From: Eonycteris spelaea
Taxonomy: Eukaryota; Chordata; Mammalia; Chiroptera; Pteropodidae
Reading direction: 5' to 3'
Length of the DNA stretch: 64,000 nucleotides
NCBI GenBank assembly: GCA_003508835.1
Contig: PUFA01000696.1
Location: 1-64,000, forward strand
Shown: one piece after another, positions 36,214-47,430 of the stretch
Numbering within the stretch: the first letter of the stretch is position 1
Layout: the number at the start of each line of letters is the position of its first letter
Notes under the pieces: model-generated
Databases searched by the model: none
Told to the model about the DNA's origin: nothing
Seen by the model: only the letters and a program-made list of their open reading frames with translations
Made by a program: the position numbers and the translations under genes

Positions 36214-37410
36214 GTCTGCATCTCTTCCCAGTCCTATGGGTTAGGCTCAGGGGCTTAATTCTGGAATGAATATAGTCTTGCCTGGTGGAAAGATCACTGA
36301 CTGGAAACCAGAAGAGTTGTAATTATAAGTCTGCTGCCATAGAAATGGGATAGCTATCCAATAGCGTTGTGAGAATGTTTAAAAAAATGCAGTGTTATTA
36401 ATGAAATGACCTTACTCACTTAGCTTTAGGAATTTAAGTTCCAGTTAAATATTCTTTTAGAAATTTACTCCCCAGAGAAGAGATAAGGTCTTCTGAACAC
36501 CCACACCTATGTGCGCATATTCTAGCGTGTACACACACTAAATTCCATAGCTTTTTGAGCAATTCAGGTCCTATTTCCATATGTGATGTATTTTCTAAAT
36601 CTGCTTTGTAAAAGTCATGGCCTTCGGGTCTCTCAGTTGTGCTCCATATTTTCCTTGAACAATTTTAATGTACTTTTTGGTGTACACAGATGAGTCAATA
36701 TGGACTCTACCTTTTAAAGCTTATGGTCTAATAGACAAACAAGTACACAAATAACCATAGAATAAATTAGAAGATAACAAGTGATATAAGAAATTAAAAA
36801 TAACAGGTAGATAAAGGAAAATGGGGTCAACTATGTGGTGACAGCAGAGATTTAACATAGGGTAGTAAACATATAATGCAGTATATACAGATGATGTATT
36901 ATTAAATTGTACACTTGAAACCTATATAATTTTATTAACAAATGTCACCCCAATAAATTAAAAAAATAATAAAGGATATGGTAGGTCTTATTCTATAGCA
37001 AAAGTATAATGTGCCTGGCAGGGAATGAATGAAAGAAAAGCAGAGATTGAATCAGCCTCTGAGAGGGTGTGGCCTGCCATGTGGCTGCTTCTACCTACCA
37101 GGCCACCCTTGGTAAAGATATTTGGTGAAAAGGGCTGAAAGTGGGCCATTCAGGAGCAAATTTAAGTCTCACTCTAACAAAAGAGCTAGCCATGGATAAA
37201 TAGGGAGACAGACATGTATATTATTCCAAAAAAAGTTTTCATTAGGTGATGCCACTTGTGTTCTCCAGATATTTCTAGATGATAGTGAGTTTAAAAAATT
37301 AAAATTATAAAAAAAAATAGCAAGCTGAGGAAATATGTCCTATGTTCCTAGACTGTTTCTCTGGCTTAATTAGCATGAATCATTTAGTCCTGTCACTCTT
37401 GACTTTTTAG
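36214..37410 (+). other. PKHD1: Intron 16
   Basis: 1.2 kb. A sense L1 3' terminus lies at about 36845-36970 and a diverged L2/MIR-like piece at about 36690-36830. The remainder is unrecognised. Confidence 0.65.
36845..36970 (+). repeat. L1 3' terminus with A-rich tail
   Basis: ACTTGAAACCTATATAATTT, then CAAATGTCACCCCAATAAAT and an A-rich tail. This wording is the 3' end of L1 families in laurasiatherians; I associate it most with bats, from memory. Confidence 0.75.
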
Positions 37411-37500
37411 ATGGTGACTGTGTCTGGAAGAGGGAACTTCTTCCTTACTTGGGACAATGTCTCTAGCCAGCCAATCTCTGCGAATGCCACAGCCCATCAG
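37411..37500 (+). CDS. PKHD1: Fibrocystin exon 17
   Basis: 90 nt, in phase. Encodes residues 503-532: [19 protein letters not shown] and ANATAHQ, with two N-glycosylation sequons (NVS, NAT). No named domain is recognised; the region follows PA14. Donor GTGGGA. Confidence 0.97.
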
Positions 37501-37592
37501 GTGGGAGCCTCCTTCAAAGAATGAGAGGTGGGGGAACTAAGGGTAGCCTTTACCCCACAGTATGAACTCCTAGTAGTTTTTCTTTATAACAG
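37501..37592 (+). other. PKHD1: Intron 17, only 92 bp
   Basis: By far the shortest intron of the window. The donor GTGGGA and acceptor TTTATAACAG are intact. Confidence 0.95.
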
Positions 37593-37683
37593 ATTCAGAC
37601 AGCCATTGAGGAGTTGCTTGCAGTCAAATGCCAGCTGGAACCCATTTCAGCTAATATCCTTCTCCGGCTTGGATTCGAACAAG
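37593..37683 (+). CDS. PKHD1: Fibrocystin exon 18
   Basis: 91 nt, phase 0 to 1. Encodes residues 533-563: [25 protein letters not shown]. Highly conserved with human. Confidence 0.97.
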
Positions 37684-38240
37684 GTGCCGTCCCTGGTTTG
37701 ATGAATTCTGACCCTCTTCTTCATTATTGTCTCTTCTCTCTCTTTCTCTTTCTCTCTCTCCCTTCTCCCTCCCTTTCTCTCTCATCTGTAAAATGGGAAA
37801 AATCTTCATTTCATCTCCAAGATGCTAACAGAGTCATATGAAGATATGGAAATTGGATTTGGCCAATAGAGTGGCTATATGCTTGGGAGGGAGCTGCTTG
37901 GTGTGGGTATTAGAGAAATAAAAGGCATCCCTCCCGAGTTGTCAGGTGGAGCAAAATTAAAACCAAGGATGTTGGGGAGTTAGAGTTAAGGAACTGTCCC
38001 ATACCCACAGAGGGAAAAGGCAAAAGATATGGTGGAAACAGCAAAACAGTACAAATCTTGTTTAATTTAAATTGCATCTTGAATAAAAGAATTATTTATT
38101 ATTTAAATTAATTATTATTAATTTAAAACAATAGTTTTAAATTAAAAAAATGTGAGGATACACTTTTTAAAAGGCTAAGTGAACTAAGTTACAGTTGACA
38201 CTCTATGTCCTTATGGTACACATAGAAAACAGTAATATAA

Positions 38241-38957
38241 TAGGTCCCCGTTATCCAAGGGGGATACCCACAGTGAATGGATGAAACCTCTAATGGTACC
38301 GAACTCTACACATGTTTTTTCTTATGTATACATAGGTATGATAAAGTTTAATTTATAAATTAAGCACAGGAAGAGATTAATGATAATAACTAATGATAAA
38401 AAGAACAATTATGACAATATATTATAATAAAAGTTATGTGAATGTGGCCTCTCTTTCTCTCACTTTCTCTCTCTCTCTCTCTCTACTTTTCTCTCTCTCA
38501 AAATATCTCGTGTACTCTACTCATCCTTATGTGAGATGGTAAAATGCCTACTTGATGAGAAGTGAACTGAATGATTTATGCATTGTGGCATAATGTTAGG
38601 CTACTATTGATCGTACTGATACGTAAGCACTGTATGGCTTCTCTTTGGTATATCTGAATTGCCAGCATCATTACTCTTGTGTTTGGGGTCATTATTAAGT
38701 AAAATAAGGGTTACTTGAACATAAACACTGCAATACCACTACAGCCTATCTGATAACCAAGATGGCTACCACATGCCTAAGGTGTGAGAGGAGGAAGAGA
38801 TGACACCCTCACAAGGACTGCGTGAGATTGCATTTAACACACATTTTAAACTTACAAATTGTTTATTCGGAATTTCCATTAATATTTTCGGACACGGTTG
38901 ACCACCAGTAACGGAAAACTGTGGAAAGTGAAACAGCGGAAGGGGAGACCCCTGTAT
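38241..38957 (-). mobile_element. Tigger-type (TcMar) DNA transposon, internally deleted
   Basis: The left end (AGGTCCCCGTTATCC) and right end (GGAAGGGGAGACCCCTGTA) form imperfect inverted repeats of Tigger character. On the minus strand, within 38637-38693, the translation gives PKHKS, DAGNSD and IPKRS. This matches the start of the Tigger1 pogo-type transposase as I remember it. The rest of the transposase is missing. The interior carries a CT-rich microsatellite (38448-38500). Confidence 0.8.
38448..38500. repeat. (CT)n-rich microsatellite inside the Tigger element
   Basis: CTCT and CTTT runs with a few A interruptions. A CT run at this position is a normal part of the Tigger-like consensus that I remember, expanded here. 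Confidence 0.85.
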
Positions 38958-39160
38958 ATTTTTGATGATCTTGGGTGAATTTTTCATAGCTGGAGCCTTC
39001 AAACTGGGGGCTGCTGGGCCAATCCCTGCCCAGCTTGCCCAAAGCTGAGGGGGTGGAGATTTCACAGTGAACCCATAACCCATTCCATGCATACGTGTTA
39101 GGAAGCTCTATCTGTTTGACATTTACACCTCTATTTTAATTTTATCTGAACTGCATCCAG

Positions 39161-39303
39161 GCTCAGAAGGTTCCAGCTGTGATGGGCACCTCACCAGTGG
39201 GACAGAGCCCTTCTGTGGGAGGTTCAGCCTCTATCAGCCTCGGTACCTTATCCTAAGACCCCCGGCTGCCCAGAAAGGCTACCGGCTGGATCAATATACA
39301 CAC
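39161..39303 (+). CDS. PKHD1: Fibrocystin exon 19
   Basis: 143 nt, phase 1 to 0. Encodes residues 563-610: [32 protein letters not shown]. Conserved with human; no named domain. The 5' part (SEGSSCDGH) differs most and contains a cysteine that I do not recall in human. Donor GTAAGT. Confidence 0.96.
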
Positions 39304-39574
39304 GTAAGTAACAGCCCTCATTCTTCTGGTCGAGGTGGGTAGGGAGGAATTGGTGTAATCTCTGGAGTTGAGACTGAAGGAATAGAAGCACAAAGGAGTG
39401 ATGTGCCCAAGGCATTTTTGGGCTGAGAGTCTTGGTTGGTTTCTTAACTTCTGTTTCAGGTATAAATGGATACCTCCAGTCCTCCATTAGCTACTTGTTC
39501 CATGGAAATGCCTTTGTATTGGCTGTGAGACCTATGGAAGGTTTTATATGCTCCAGTATTTTCTTTGCTCTCTA

Positions 39575-39795
39575 GGTATGAGTGCAGACTCTAGTGTCAG
39601 ACTATTTGGTTTTGAATTTTGACTCCACACCCTGTGTGCCCTCAGTGTCTTACTTTAGTTTACACAACTGAAAAATAGGTAATAATGTTGTTTATCTCCC
39701 AGGATTTTGGTGAAGATTAAATGAGATAACTAGTAAAGTGCGTGTGCAGTGGTTAGGACTCAGTTAAGGCTAGTTATTGTTATCTATTTTAGTTA
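39575..39795 (-). repeat. MIR, antisense
   Basis: GTGCAGACTCTAGTGTCAGACT, then AGTTTACACAACTGAAAAATAGG and GATTAAATGAGATAAC, the reverse-complement order of a MIR. Confidence 0.85.
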
Positions 39796-40009
39796 TTGTT
39801 ATTATTGATGGATCGAGTGACACATATCCTTTAGGTCAGTAGCTCTGTCGTCCTTCATAAGAATGCAGCTCATGTGCCCTTTAGGAACCAGAGTGAGTCT
39901 TGCTGGGGTGGCTGAGCTCATATCAGTCGTTCCAAGTCCTTTTCTAGTCAAACAGCAGTGAGAGCTGGAATGTTTCAGGTTGGGGCGCCATCTATCTTCC
40001 AGCCTTTCT

Positions 40010-40225
40010 CCACAGTAGAGGCTCCCAGTGGGGATAATTTTGCCTCTTAGGGGAGAGTTGGCAATTTATGGGGACATTTTTGGTTGTCACAACTGGGGAA
40101 AAGTTACTGACATCCACTGGGTAGGGTACAGGGATGTTGCTAAACATCCTAAAATGCACAGAATAACCTCACAGGAAAAAATATCTAATCAAAAATGTCA
40201 ATAGTGCTGGAGTAAAAAACAACAA
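40010..40225 (+). repeat. MER20 (hAT-Charlie)
   Basis: GGGGACATTTTTGGTTGTCACAACTGGGG-type wording (39% into the element), a GGGATGTTGCTAAACATCC segment and an AAAATGTCAATAGTGCTG end. A second copy of the element at 30605. Confidence 0.85.
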
Positions 40226-40264
40226 CAACAACAAAACCCCTGCTCTAAAGCCTTTTTGAGACAT

Positions 40265-40375
40265 GGGATTTTACTTAACTCAGAAACCAAGGATACTGGG
40301 GAGTTAGAGCTAAGGAACCAAGTCTCAGAGAGGTTAAGTAACTTGTTCAAAGTTACACAAATAACTGGGTTATAA
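40265..40375 (+). repeat. MIR fragment
   Basis: CAGAGAGGTTAAGTAACTTG and CAAAGTTACACAAATAACTGG are the MIR 3' core. Confidence 0.7.
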
Positions 40376-40638
40376 TAGGGGTTTTCTAATTGAGATACTT
40401 TAAAATCATCACTGACAAGCACAGTGCTAGGCATTTACTAACTCTCTTTTGGACAAATAATAATTTGCTTTAAATGATTTGTCTCTCTAGCTAGACTGGG
40501 AAGCTCCAGGAGAGCAGGAGCAGGGCTGACTCACAGGATGAGACAGGGTCCTAGGGAGGTGGCCTTTTCTCATCACATATTGCTTGAATGGCTTCTTCTT
40601 CCACTAATAGAGCTAAAGCACTTATTTGGTGTCCATAG

Positions 40639-40769
40639 CTGTGCATTGCATACAAAGACCACATGCATAAGATCCTGAAGGTGATCGTGTCCTTCACAAT
40701 TGGTCTTCAAAGCATCATTAAGAAGAACATCACCTGTGACTGGAGTCTCATGGGGACCAGTTCTGAAAG
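40639..40769 (+). CDS. PKHD1: Fibrocystin exon 20
   Basis: 131 nt, phase 0 to 2. Encodes residues 611-654: [20 protein letters not shown] and CDWSL. One N-glycosylation sequon (NIT). No named domain. Donor GTAGGT. Confidence 0.96.
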
Positions 40770-41539
40770 GTAGGTAACCTGTGAGGAGGCATGGTGGGAA
40801 TTTTGTCAGCTGGGTTGTCTCTTGAGGACAGTGGCCCATCTGAGGTATTGTCTATTATATTTGGGCTTCAGATTCTAACTTGGGGCTCCAAACACAGATG
40901 AGAAATTTGGAGCCCAGAAAAGTTTGACTTGAGAAGAGTTAGCTGTTAGAAGGAATCTGACATTTCTCAGGGATAGAGTCATTGGACATCATATTTGGAA
41001 GAGATTTTAGAGAACATTCCTTGACATTACAAATGAGAAAATTTGGGGCTAAGAGAATTTGTGATTCACCAAAATTCATTTAGCGAGGGAACAAAGACTG
41101 GGAAAAAATCTGAGCATCTTGGTTCCTTAATTCAGTGCTCTTGCCACGTATCTCTTATGGATTTTGTAAATGGTTTTAAACTTGTCTGATAATGTCCAGG
41201 AGTATTAATCTTCTCTGTCATTAGAGCCTGTCATAGGATCTGCTGAAGATACATAATTATAATTTGAAAATGCTGCTGACATTGAGTGTCGTGAACGAAT
41301 GACTGCTTTAAAATGTGATGCACTAAAATGTGACACCACAAGCCGAGCTGGTCTGTCTTGGATGTTTGTTTTGTACTCATGACACACAGGACTGTTTTGG
41401 TTCATGGAGTCTTTCACCTGGCCACACAGTCCTCAGGCCCCCACATTTGAGAACTAGGCCTCCAACGCGGGAGGAGATGCAGATGCAACGAGGGAGGACT
41501 CAGATGCAGACCCATTTCCACGGTGTGCTTGTTTTTCAG
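40770..41539 (+). other. PKHD1: Intron 20
   Basis: 770 bp with no repeat that I can name; a MIR-like TGGGGCTAAGAGAATTTGTG string near 41045 is too short to call. Confidence 0.6.
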
Positions 41540-41715
41540 CTGGCAATTCACTTGCACCGATCTTTGGAAGACCTGTGTGCATTCTTCTGCATATCGCCAG
41601 GTGCTTCTGAAAAACTCCCCGGTGGTGGTACATCGCATTGACCTCCTTCCTCTGGCTCAGGAGATGGGCGCATTCTATATGGATGAAATTATTATTGCAG
41701 ACACAAACCTAACAG
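41540..41715 (+). CDS. PKHD1: Fibrocystin exon 21
   Basis: 176 nt, phase 2 to 1. Encodes residues 654-713: [10 protein letters not shown], then a divergent stretch, [17 protein letters not shown] and [11 protein letters not shown]. The divergent stretch lacks a cysteine that I recall in human at the corresponding place. Length and frame are intact. Acceptor GTTTTTCAG. Confidence 0.96.
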
Positions 41716-41984
41716 GTGATCATTGACTCTGCTCTCCTCCATGGACCTGTCCATCCAATGTTGACTTTAATATTTTCTGCTAGGGGTTACTGTTCTTTTA
41801 ATGGAGAAGGAGCAGTTGATTCTCCATTTTGTCTGCCTTGGCTCTAGAAAGAAGATGCATTTGGGATTGTGTGCCTGTGGCCACTATATCTCTCTAGCTA
41901 CTTCCCTCTTTTTTCCTATTCACTGCAGCGCTTGCTCTTGCTTATGGTACCTGTGCTCTTACGCCAATTTACCTCTTCCTTTCT

Positions 41985-42165
41985 GAGAAATTTGGTTTCC
42001 TCATCCATAAAATGGGCCTACTGAGGTCCCTACCTCACTAGATTACTACAAAGATTAACTGAAGTATAATGTAAAGTACCCATCATCGGTCCTGACCATA
42101 GTAAGTGCTCAATAAATATAAGCAATTATTATCACTATTAACATTATTATTACTTTTAGGTCAAC
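41985..42165 (-). repeat. MIR, antisense
   Basis: CCTCATCCATAAAATGGGCC, TACAAAGATTAACTGAAG and AGTAAGTGCTCAATAAATAT: a typical antisense MIR run. Confidence 0.85.
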
Positions 42166-43539
42166 AGGATTTCTCCACCTCTCCATCAGTTAATATCTGT
42201 CATATAAAATGCTGGAAGAAAATGTAAATGAGATAACGGCCAGATTTACGACCCTTGGGAGACCGGCTCAGTGAGAGTTAGAGGGTAACCTTATCTTTAT
42301 GAGACTAGCCTCATCCTCCTTTCTGCCTATCCAGATTCCTCCTATTTGTTATTTAGAGCTCAGGCCTGGCCCCTTTCTCTGCCAAGTCCCTTGACTTCCC
42401 TTAGGCACAGAGATCTCACTGGGCTTTGGTTGTTTATCAGTCTTAGGGCAAAGTGCTCATCAGGGGTCCTTATGAGGCTGGCCATGGACTATGTGCACCC
42501 AGGGGAAGGGAAGTCCATGGGCAGGACAGATGAAGCGTTTGCTCCCAGGTCTCCAGCTTTACAACTTTGGCTCAATTTTCCTTTTCCATCAAGTTCCTGT
42601 GACTTTGGGGCTCAGTTTTCCTGATATAAGTAGCTTCTCTCTATCTCTGTCTCTCCCCCTACACATAGCCCAAGAGAAAAGGAGAAAGCAATTATTTACA
42701 TTTTCATTTGTAAAATGTACAACTTTTTAGTCTTTTGCCTGTAAAATTGCAGAGCTGAGGGTGGGGGAACTTGGGGGTGGATGGCAAGAGAACTCTCTTT
42801 TAGCCCTGAAATTACATCATATCTGAATTTATCAAAATTCTGTCTCTTATTTGCTTTAGTGGTTCAAGTGTTTTGGGGGCATTTGGATCAGACTGAGTCA
42901 CTGCGTATTTTAAACTGTTTTCATGTTCTGGTACACATAGAAAATAATATCCAAATGATGTGCTGGGGTAACCACCTGAATGTCTTCGTACCTAAGACAC
43001 CAGGCTGGCCCTTTGGTGACCCCCCAAGTGCTGCCCAGATTTCCAGAGGACTGAGAGTATCAGTATTTCATATACTTGAACCCACTGATTGGGAAACTCA
43101 GGACTAGATAATAGGCAATTTTTACTTTTTTCTCTTTTCCCCCTTAAATGCTGTCTTACACCTCCAGACCCTCAAAGCCTGGGATCCGGAGCCCTTTCTC
43201 ACTGTCCCTACTGTGTAATACTAAATACTGCAATATCTGGAACTATCTAGGGCCAAGGTGAGGAGAGAAGCAGAGGATGGAGTGCAGGGACAAAACGAGA
43301 ATGAAGACTGGGGGTGGCGTGGGTGAAACCATCTGTTTCCTGCTTTGTCTAGTTACCCTGCTGGAAACGCCTTTGATTTGAGGATGATGTAATGGCAACA
43401 TAAACTACACAATTGGCCTCAATAATTGTAGTCAATTGTCTGACATCGATCTAATCAATTTAACACTTGATTATATTCTCCCACCTAATATCTTTTATGG
43501 ACATTCTTTTTATCTAGCGGTAGCTACATTTATTTCTCA

Positions 43540-43800
43540 TTTAGCTCTCAGAACACCATGAGATGGTTCTTTTATGCGCACTCTACAGATGAGGAAACCA
43601 AAGCTAAAAGGCGCTGAGTATGTTGCCCCAAATCCCACAGCTAGGACGTGGGGGAAATTGGAACCCAGAGGTTGTTGACACCAGAGCCAAACCCTCAATG
43701 ACTCCATATCCAGCTGAGTGAATACACATTTGTTGAGCACCTACTTTGTGCCTGGTGTCGGGCTAAGCATTGAGCATGCAAAGATTCTGCCTTTAAACTG
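43540..43800 (+). repeat. Two adjoining MIR pieces
   Basis: A MIR 3' half (CTACAGATGAGGAAACC, then CCCACAGCTAGGACG) is followed by a separate MIR start (TTTGTTGAGCACCTACTTTGTGCC-type). They are either two insertions or a local rearrangement. Confidence 0.75.
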
Positions 43801-43859
43801 TTTCCTGTCTCGATTGTACAGTCTTGGGGAAGAAGCCTTCTTTTACACAGTGCTTAGTA

Positions 43860-44065
43860 GGAGGGGATGAGAATATTTAAAATATATTGTGCTGATCATT
43901 TAAATCTACCATCTCACTAAACTTTTCCTGCTATGCAGATTAGTGTATGTCATGATTCCCGTCTCACAAATTGGAAAATGTCTTAGAGAGGTTATGCTGA
44001 TTCGCTAAATGGTAAGCCAGTAGAAGTGGAAAATCAGGGTTTGAACAGTGGTCTGTCTTAAAGCT
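43860..44065 (+). repeat. MIR
   Basis: TACCATCTCACTAAACTTTTCC, a GATTCCCGTCTCACAAATTGG core and an AGGGTTTGAACAG end. Confidence 0.7.
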
Positions 44066-44506
44066 TGTACTTTTTCTGCACATGTGCTGACTCCACACTG
44101 TGGATAAACATAAGTAGCTACAGTAGGTACCTCATGTGTTCAATTTTCCTAAAGAGGATCTGCCATAAGTTCCTGAGGTTGCCAGGGGCCTTGAGAAGGA
44201 AAGGAAGAAAAGGTGGCCATCCACACTGCAATAGATTATCTGTATAGGGGGTCTTTCTATGGCACAGGGAGTGATATTTATCTGGCTTGGAAATTATTAA
44301 ACTTTGTTGTGGAGTTAGACTACTTTCTTTCCTTATATCATGACCTTGCATTTTCTTATTGGTACTAAACTGCTGCTCCCTCTAACTTTGCTCAGCTTTA
44401 AGTGTGTGCTGAGATCTAAGTAACTCAGCATCTCCAGCTAGGACTCTCCATACAGCAGGTCTTCCATCTTGAGTTACTTAATAATAATTGGATCATTGGT
44501 CTCTAG

Positions 44507-44645
44507 TTTCTCAAGCTCATTCTGGAACAGCTCGCCCAGGTGGGAATCTGGTGGAATCTGTCTCTGTGGTGGGATCCCCTCCAGTCTACAATATAACCTC
44601 CTGGTTGGCAGGGTGTGGCTCGGAACTCCCGCTCATCACTGCAAG
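44507..44645 (+). CDS. PKHD1: Fibrocystin exon 22
   Basis: 139 nt, phase 1 to 2. Encodes residues 713-759: [30 protein letters not shown] and ELPLITA. One N-glycosylation sequon (NIT). The last exon before the frame break; up to here the assembled frame is open from the start codon. Acceptor GGTCTCTAG, donor GTAGGG. Confidence 0.97.
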
Positions 44646-44754
44646 GTAGGGAGCTGGCTTCACTCACCTGTTCCTCCTTAGAATTGCTAGTTGGTTTTGG
44701 AGAACACAGAGGTGGAACTTTTAGCGGGAAAATCTACCAGTTTTGTTGCTTAAA

Positions 44755-44935
44755 GCAATGGTTCTCAATCTGAAGAATGCTATATCGGATGTCTGGAGGT
44801 CTCGTTAAAACACAGGTTGCTGGGCCCTAATCATACCATCTTTATTTCAGTAGATTTGCCTGATAATTTGCATTTCTAATGAGTTCCCAGGCAATGCTGA
44901 TTCTACTGGTCTGGGGACCACACTTCAAGAACTAA
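44755..44935 (-). repeat. hAT-Charlie fragment, antisense
   Basis: CAATGGTTCTCAATCTG at the left, a GGGCCCTAATCATACC core and a GGTCTGGGGACCACACTTC right end: a MER5-like arrangement in reverse. Confidence 0.65.
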
Positions 44936-45784
44936 TTTCTAGTGAATTTGTTTAAAAGTAGTTGTATTTTTATGTTGTTCAGAGGTTCACATTACCACCT
45001 TTTTTGTTCACGCCTCTCCTTCCATTCTCTGTGTATTAATCTTATGGAATTTTTTTGAGGCCAAATGAAATAATCTAAGGAACAAAACAGCTATTTCTAA
45101 GAACTCACCACCAGATGGCACCAGAGCCCCATAGCGTTCCTTCTTTAATAGTCAAACTTTTTAGCTGCGCTTTACAAAGCAGTAACTAAGGATTAGGCTC
45201 CTCCAAGCTTTTGTAACACGTATTTGTCCCGTCTCCATTCCCATCCCGCTTCCTCCACCAAAATCCCAGTAGGATGGAAAGAATTGGGATGTTCTGCTTT
45301 TAAAATTCCCCCCTTTTTTTCATCTCTAACATGTTCCAAAATTAATTCTCATATATCATGCTTGAAACAGTGTATTAAAGGTAGTGCAGAAAGCTTGAAC
45401 TTGTGCTCCACTTTCCTTGACTTTGTTCCTTGGTCCCCTGAACTGGAAAGACATGAAAACCATCAATAAAATAAAGAAGTGAAAGAGCTTCAGTGGTGAG
45501 AGAGAGCTGCCATAGTCGCCAGCCTGTCGTCCTGTGCCCCAGACGACAAAGTTATTAACTCTGAAATGATAGAGGCTAATTTAGGTTATTTTGAGCAGGT
45601 CCACACTTAGAGTGGTTCTCACAACCTTCCTGGTTTTCCCCAAGTCCCTTAGCTTCTTCTGGAAGCTAGGACAACTTTCAGACGGGCCTCTTCGAGGTTT
45701 ATCCCCCAAACACAGAGAGCATCACTCTGACTGCTCTGTATGGCTGTATGTATGCACACCAATATTAGTACTTAAATAATATTA

Positions 45785-46145
45785 TTGATAGATATCAGAT
45801 ATGTTCATTGTTGAAAATTTAAAAAATATAGAAGAACTCTTAGAAAAAGAAAAAAATCACTCATACTTCTTCGAGATTCCATTAACATGTTGGATCCATA
45901 TTCTTACCACTTTTTTTTTCCAAGCAGTTTTTATATACATATAGACAGGTATATATTTATGTTTAAACCTCAAATTGGGACCATACATTACATACTATAT
46001 TTGTAACATGTCCTTTTACCTAACGGTATAAATTGAACTTTTCCATTTCATTAAACCTTCTAAAATGTGGTTTTTAATGGCTGAACAGTATTCTGTCTCA
46101 TAGTGTGTCATAATTTATTTGATCCATTTGTTGTATTAAAAGCAA
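45785..46145 (-). repeat. Old L1 (L1M) 3' fragment, antisense
   Basis: ATATACATATAGACAGG, GGGACCATACATTACATAC and a TTTTTAATGGCTGAACAGTATTC stretch, then CATAATTTATTTGATCC, follow the order of old mammalian L1 3' sequences. Confidence 0.6.
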
Positions 46146-46599
46146 GAATAGGCAGTCAGCGTGCTTGTACATAGGTATTAGAAGAGAACTTGGCTAGATG
46201 GAATGGTCTGTGTTTCAGCTGGGGATGCTGAGTAGGGAAGTATCTGTGGAGCAGGCATGACTTTTGATTTGACTATGTAAATGGGGTAGGAGGCCGAGTT
46301 CTCCTTCCAGTCCATGCTTCAGGACCAAAGCTGTGGAGGCCAGAGTCATCACTCTTCAATCTGGGACCCTGTGCTCCTAGGATCAGTGAAGGGGAAGGAT
46401 GGAGTACTCTTAAAGAGTCCTAATATTTACACTATGCTTTTTCTGCTGTAATGGGAGAGGGGCACCCAAAATCTGAGAGTTTGAGCTTATAGTCTAGAAA
46501 TGACAGAGACTATTTGTCTTTGAGATGGAGCTATATTCTCCCTGGAGAGACGTTCTGGGTAGTCACTGTGGTTAATGCTTTGTTTTTGACATGCCACAG

Positions 46600-46726
46600 C
46601 TCTGTGCCCACCGAAGGATCAGAAGAAGGATCAAGAAGGTCCATGTGACAACACAGAGGCTACAGAGAACAAGTCCACCTTTAGGAGGACACTTTCGCAT
46701 CCAACTTTCTAATACAGTGATTCCTG
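46600..46726 (+). pseudogene. PKHD1: Fibrocystin exon 23 with one-base deletion and premature TGA
   Basis: 127 nt, where the neighbours require a length of 1 more (phase 2 in, phase 1 out). The first half reads [11 protein letters not shown] in frame with exon 22. The second half reads [20 protein letters not shown] and NTVI, but only in the +1 frame. The missing base lies between about 46634 and 46645, beside a GGATCA/GAAGAA repeat. Read straight through, TGA appears at 46646-46648, codon 775 of the model. The acceptor (CCACAG) and donor (GTAAAG) are intact. Type pseudogene marks the broken frame only; the gene may still be functional if this is an assembly error. Confidence 0.93.
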
Positions 46727-46944
46727 GTAAAGGGACAATTGGGGGGTACAGCGTTTCTCATTTACATTTTAGGGGCATTCTTAGGCAAGCAACATCCTGT
46801 GAGGTTGTCAGGCAGGGTGTCAGTCTTAAAGTTATTTTGTTTATTTTCCAATGTCTGAAAATGACCTTATTAAAATTAAAAATCTTGACAACAATAATCT
46901 ATTATCATTAATATGATCTCAACCTTTTAGTTTTGTAGATGTGG

Positions 46945-47430
46945 AAACTGAGTGGATTAGCTTCCCGGGCTGTCAGAACAAATGACCACAAACTTAGTGG
47001 CTTAAAATAAGAGAAATTTTTTTCTCACACAGTCTGGAGGCAAGAAGTCCAAAATCAGGTTGCTGGCAGGGCCACAGTTCCTCCTAAGGCTTGTGGAAAG
47101 AATCCATTCCCTGCCTCTTCTAGCATCTGAGGGCTGCCGGAATTCCTTGGCTGTCTCTGTTATCACTCCAACCCCAGCCTCCATGGTCACATGGTCTCTT
47201 CCTCTTCTGTCCCAGAACTCCTTCTGTCTCTCTCATAAGGTACATATGATTATATTTGAGGCTCACCTGAATAATCCAGGATAAACTCAAGGTCCTTAAT
47301 CACACCTTTTGCTATATGTAAGGTAATATTAACTTTTTTTGCCTTATAAGGTAATAATATTCATAGGTTCTGAGGATTAGGGCATTGACATAATTTGGAA
47401 GGCCATCATTCAGCCCACTATACTGAGGTT
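46945..47430 (+). repeat. Old interspersed repeat, family not assigned
   Basis: GACCACAAACTTAGTGGCTTAAAAT at the left, GTCTGGAGGCAAGAAGTCC, and a right end resembling GGCCATCATTCAGCCCACTAT. A widespread mammalian repeat of the LTR or DNA-derived kind, similar in its first part to 350-870. Confidence 0.6.

Larger units (their letters stand above)
37684..39160 (+). other. PKHD1: Intron 18
   Basis: 1.5 kb. A CT-rich patch (about 37725-37785) lies just after the donor, and the Tigger element fills the centre. Nothing else recognised. Confidence 0.75.
39304..40638 (+). other. PKHD1: Intron 19
   Basis: Contains an antisense MIR, a MER20 and a small MIR piece, plus a CAA-type run at 40219-40236. 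The rest is unrecognised. Confidence 0.7.
41716..44506 (+). other. PKHD1: Intron 21
   Basis: 2.8 kb. Carries three MIR regions (41985-42165, 43540-43800, 43860-44065). The stretches 42170-43530 and 44070-44500 show nothing recognised. Confidence 0.65.
44646..46599 (+). other. PKHD1: Intron 22
   Basis: 2 kb. Contains an antisense hAT-type fragment and an L1M fragment; the segments 44940-45780 and 46150-46590 show nothing recognised. Confidence 0.65.
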
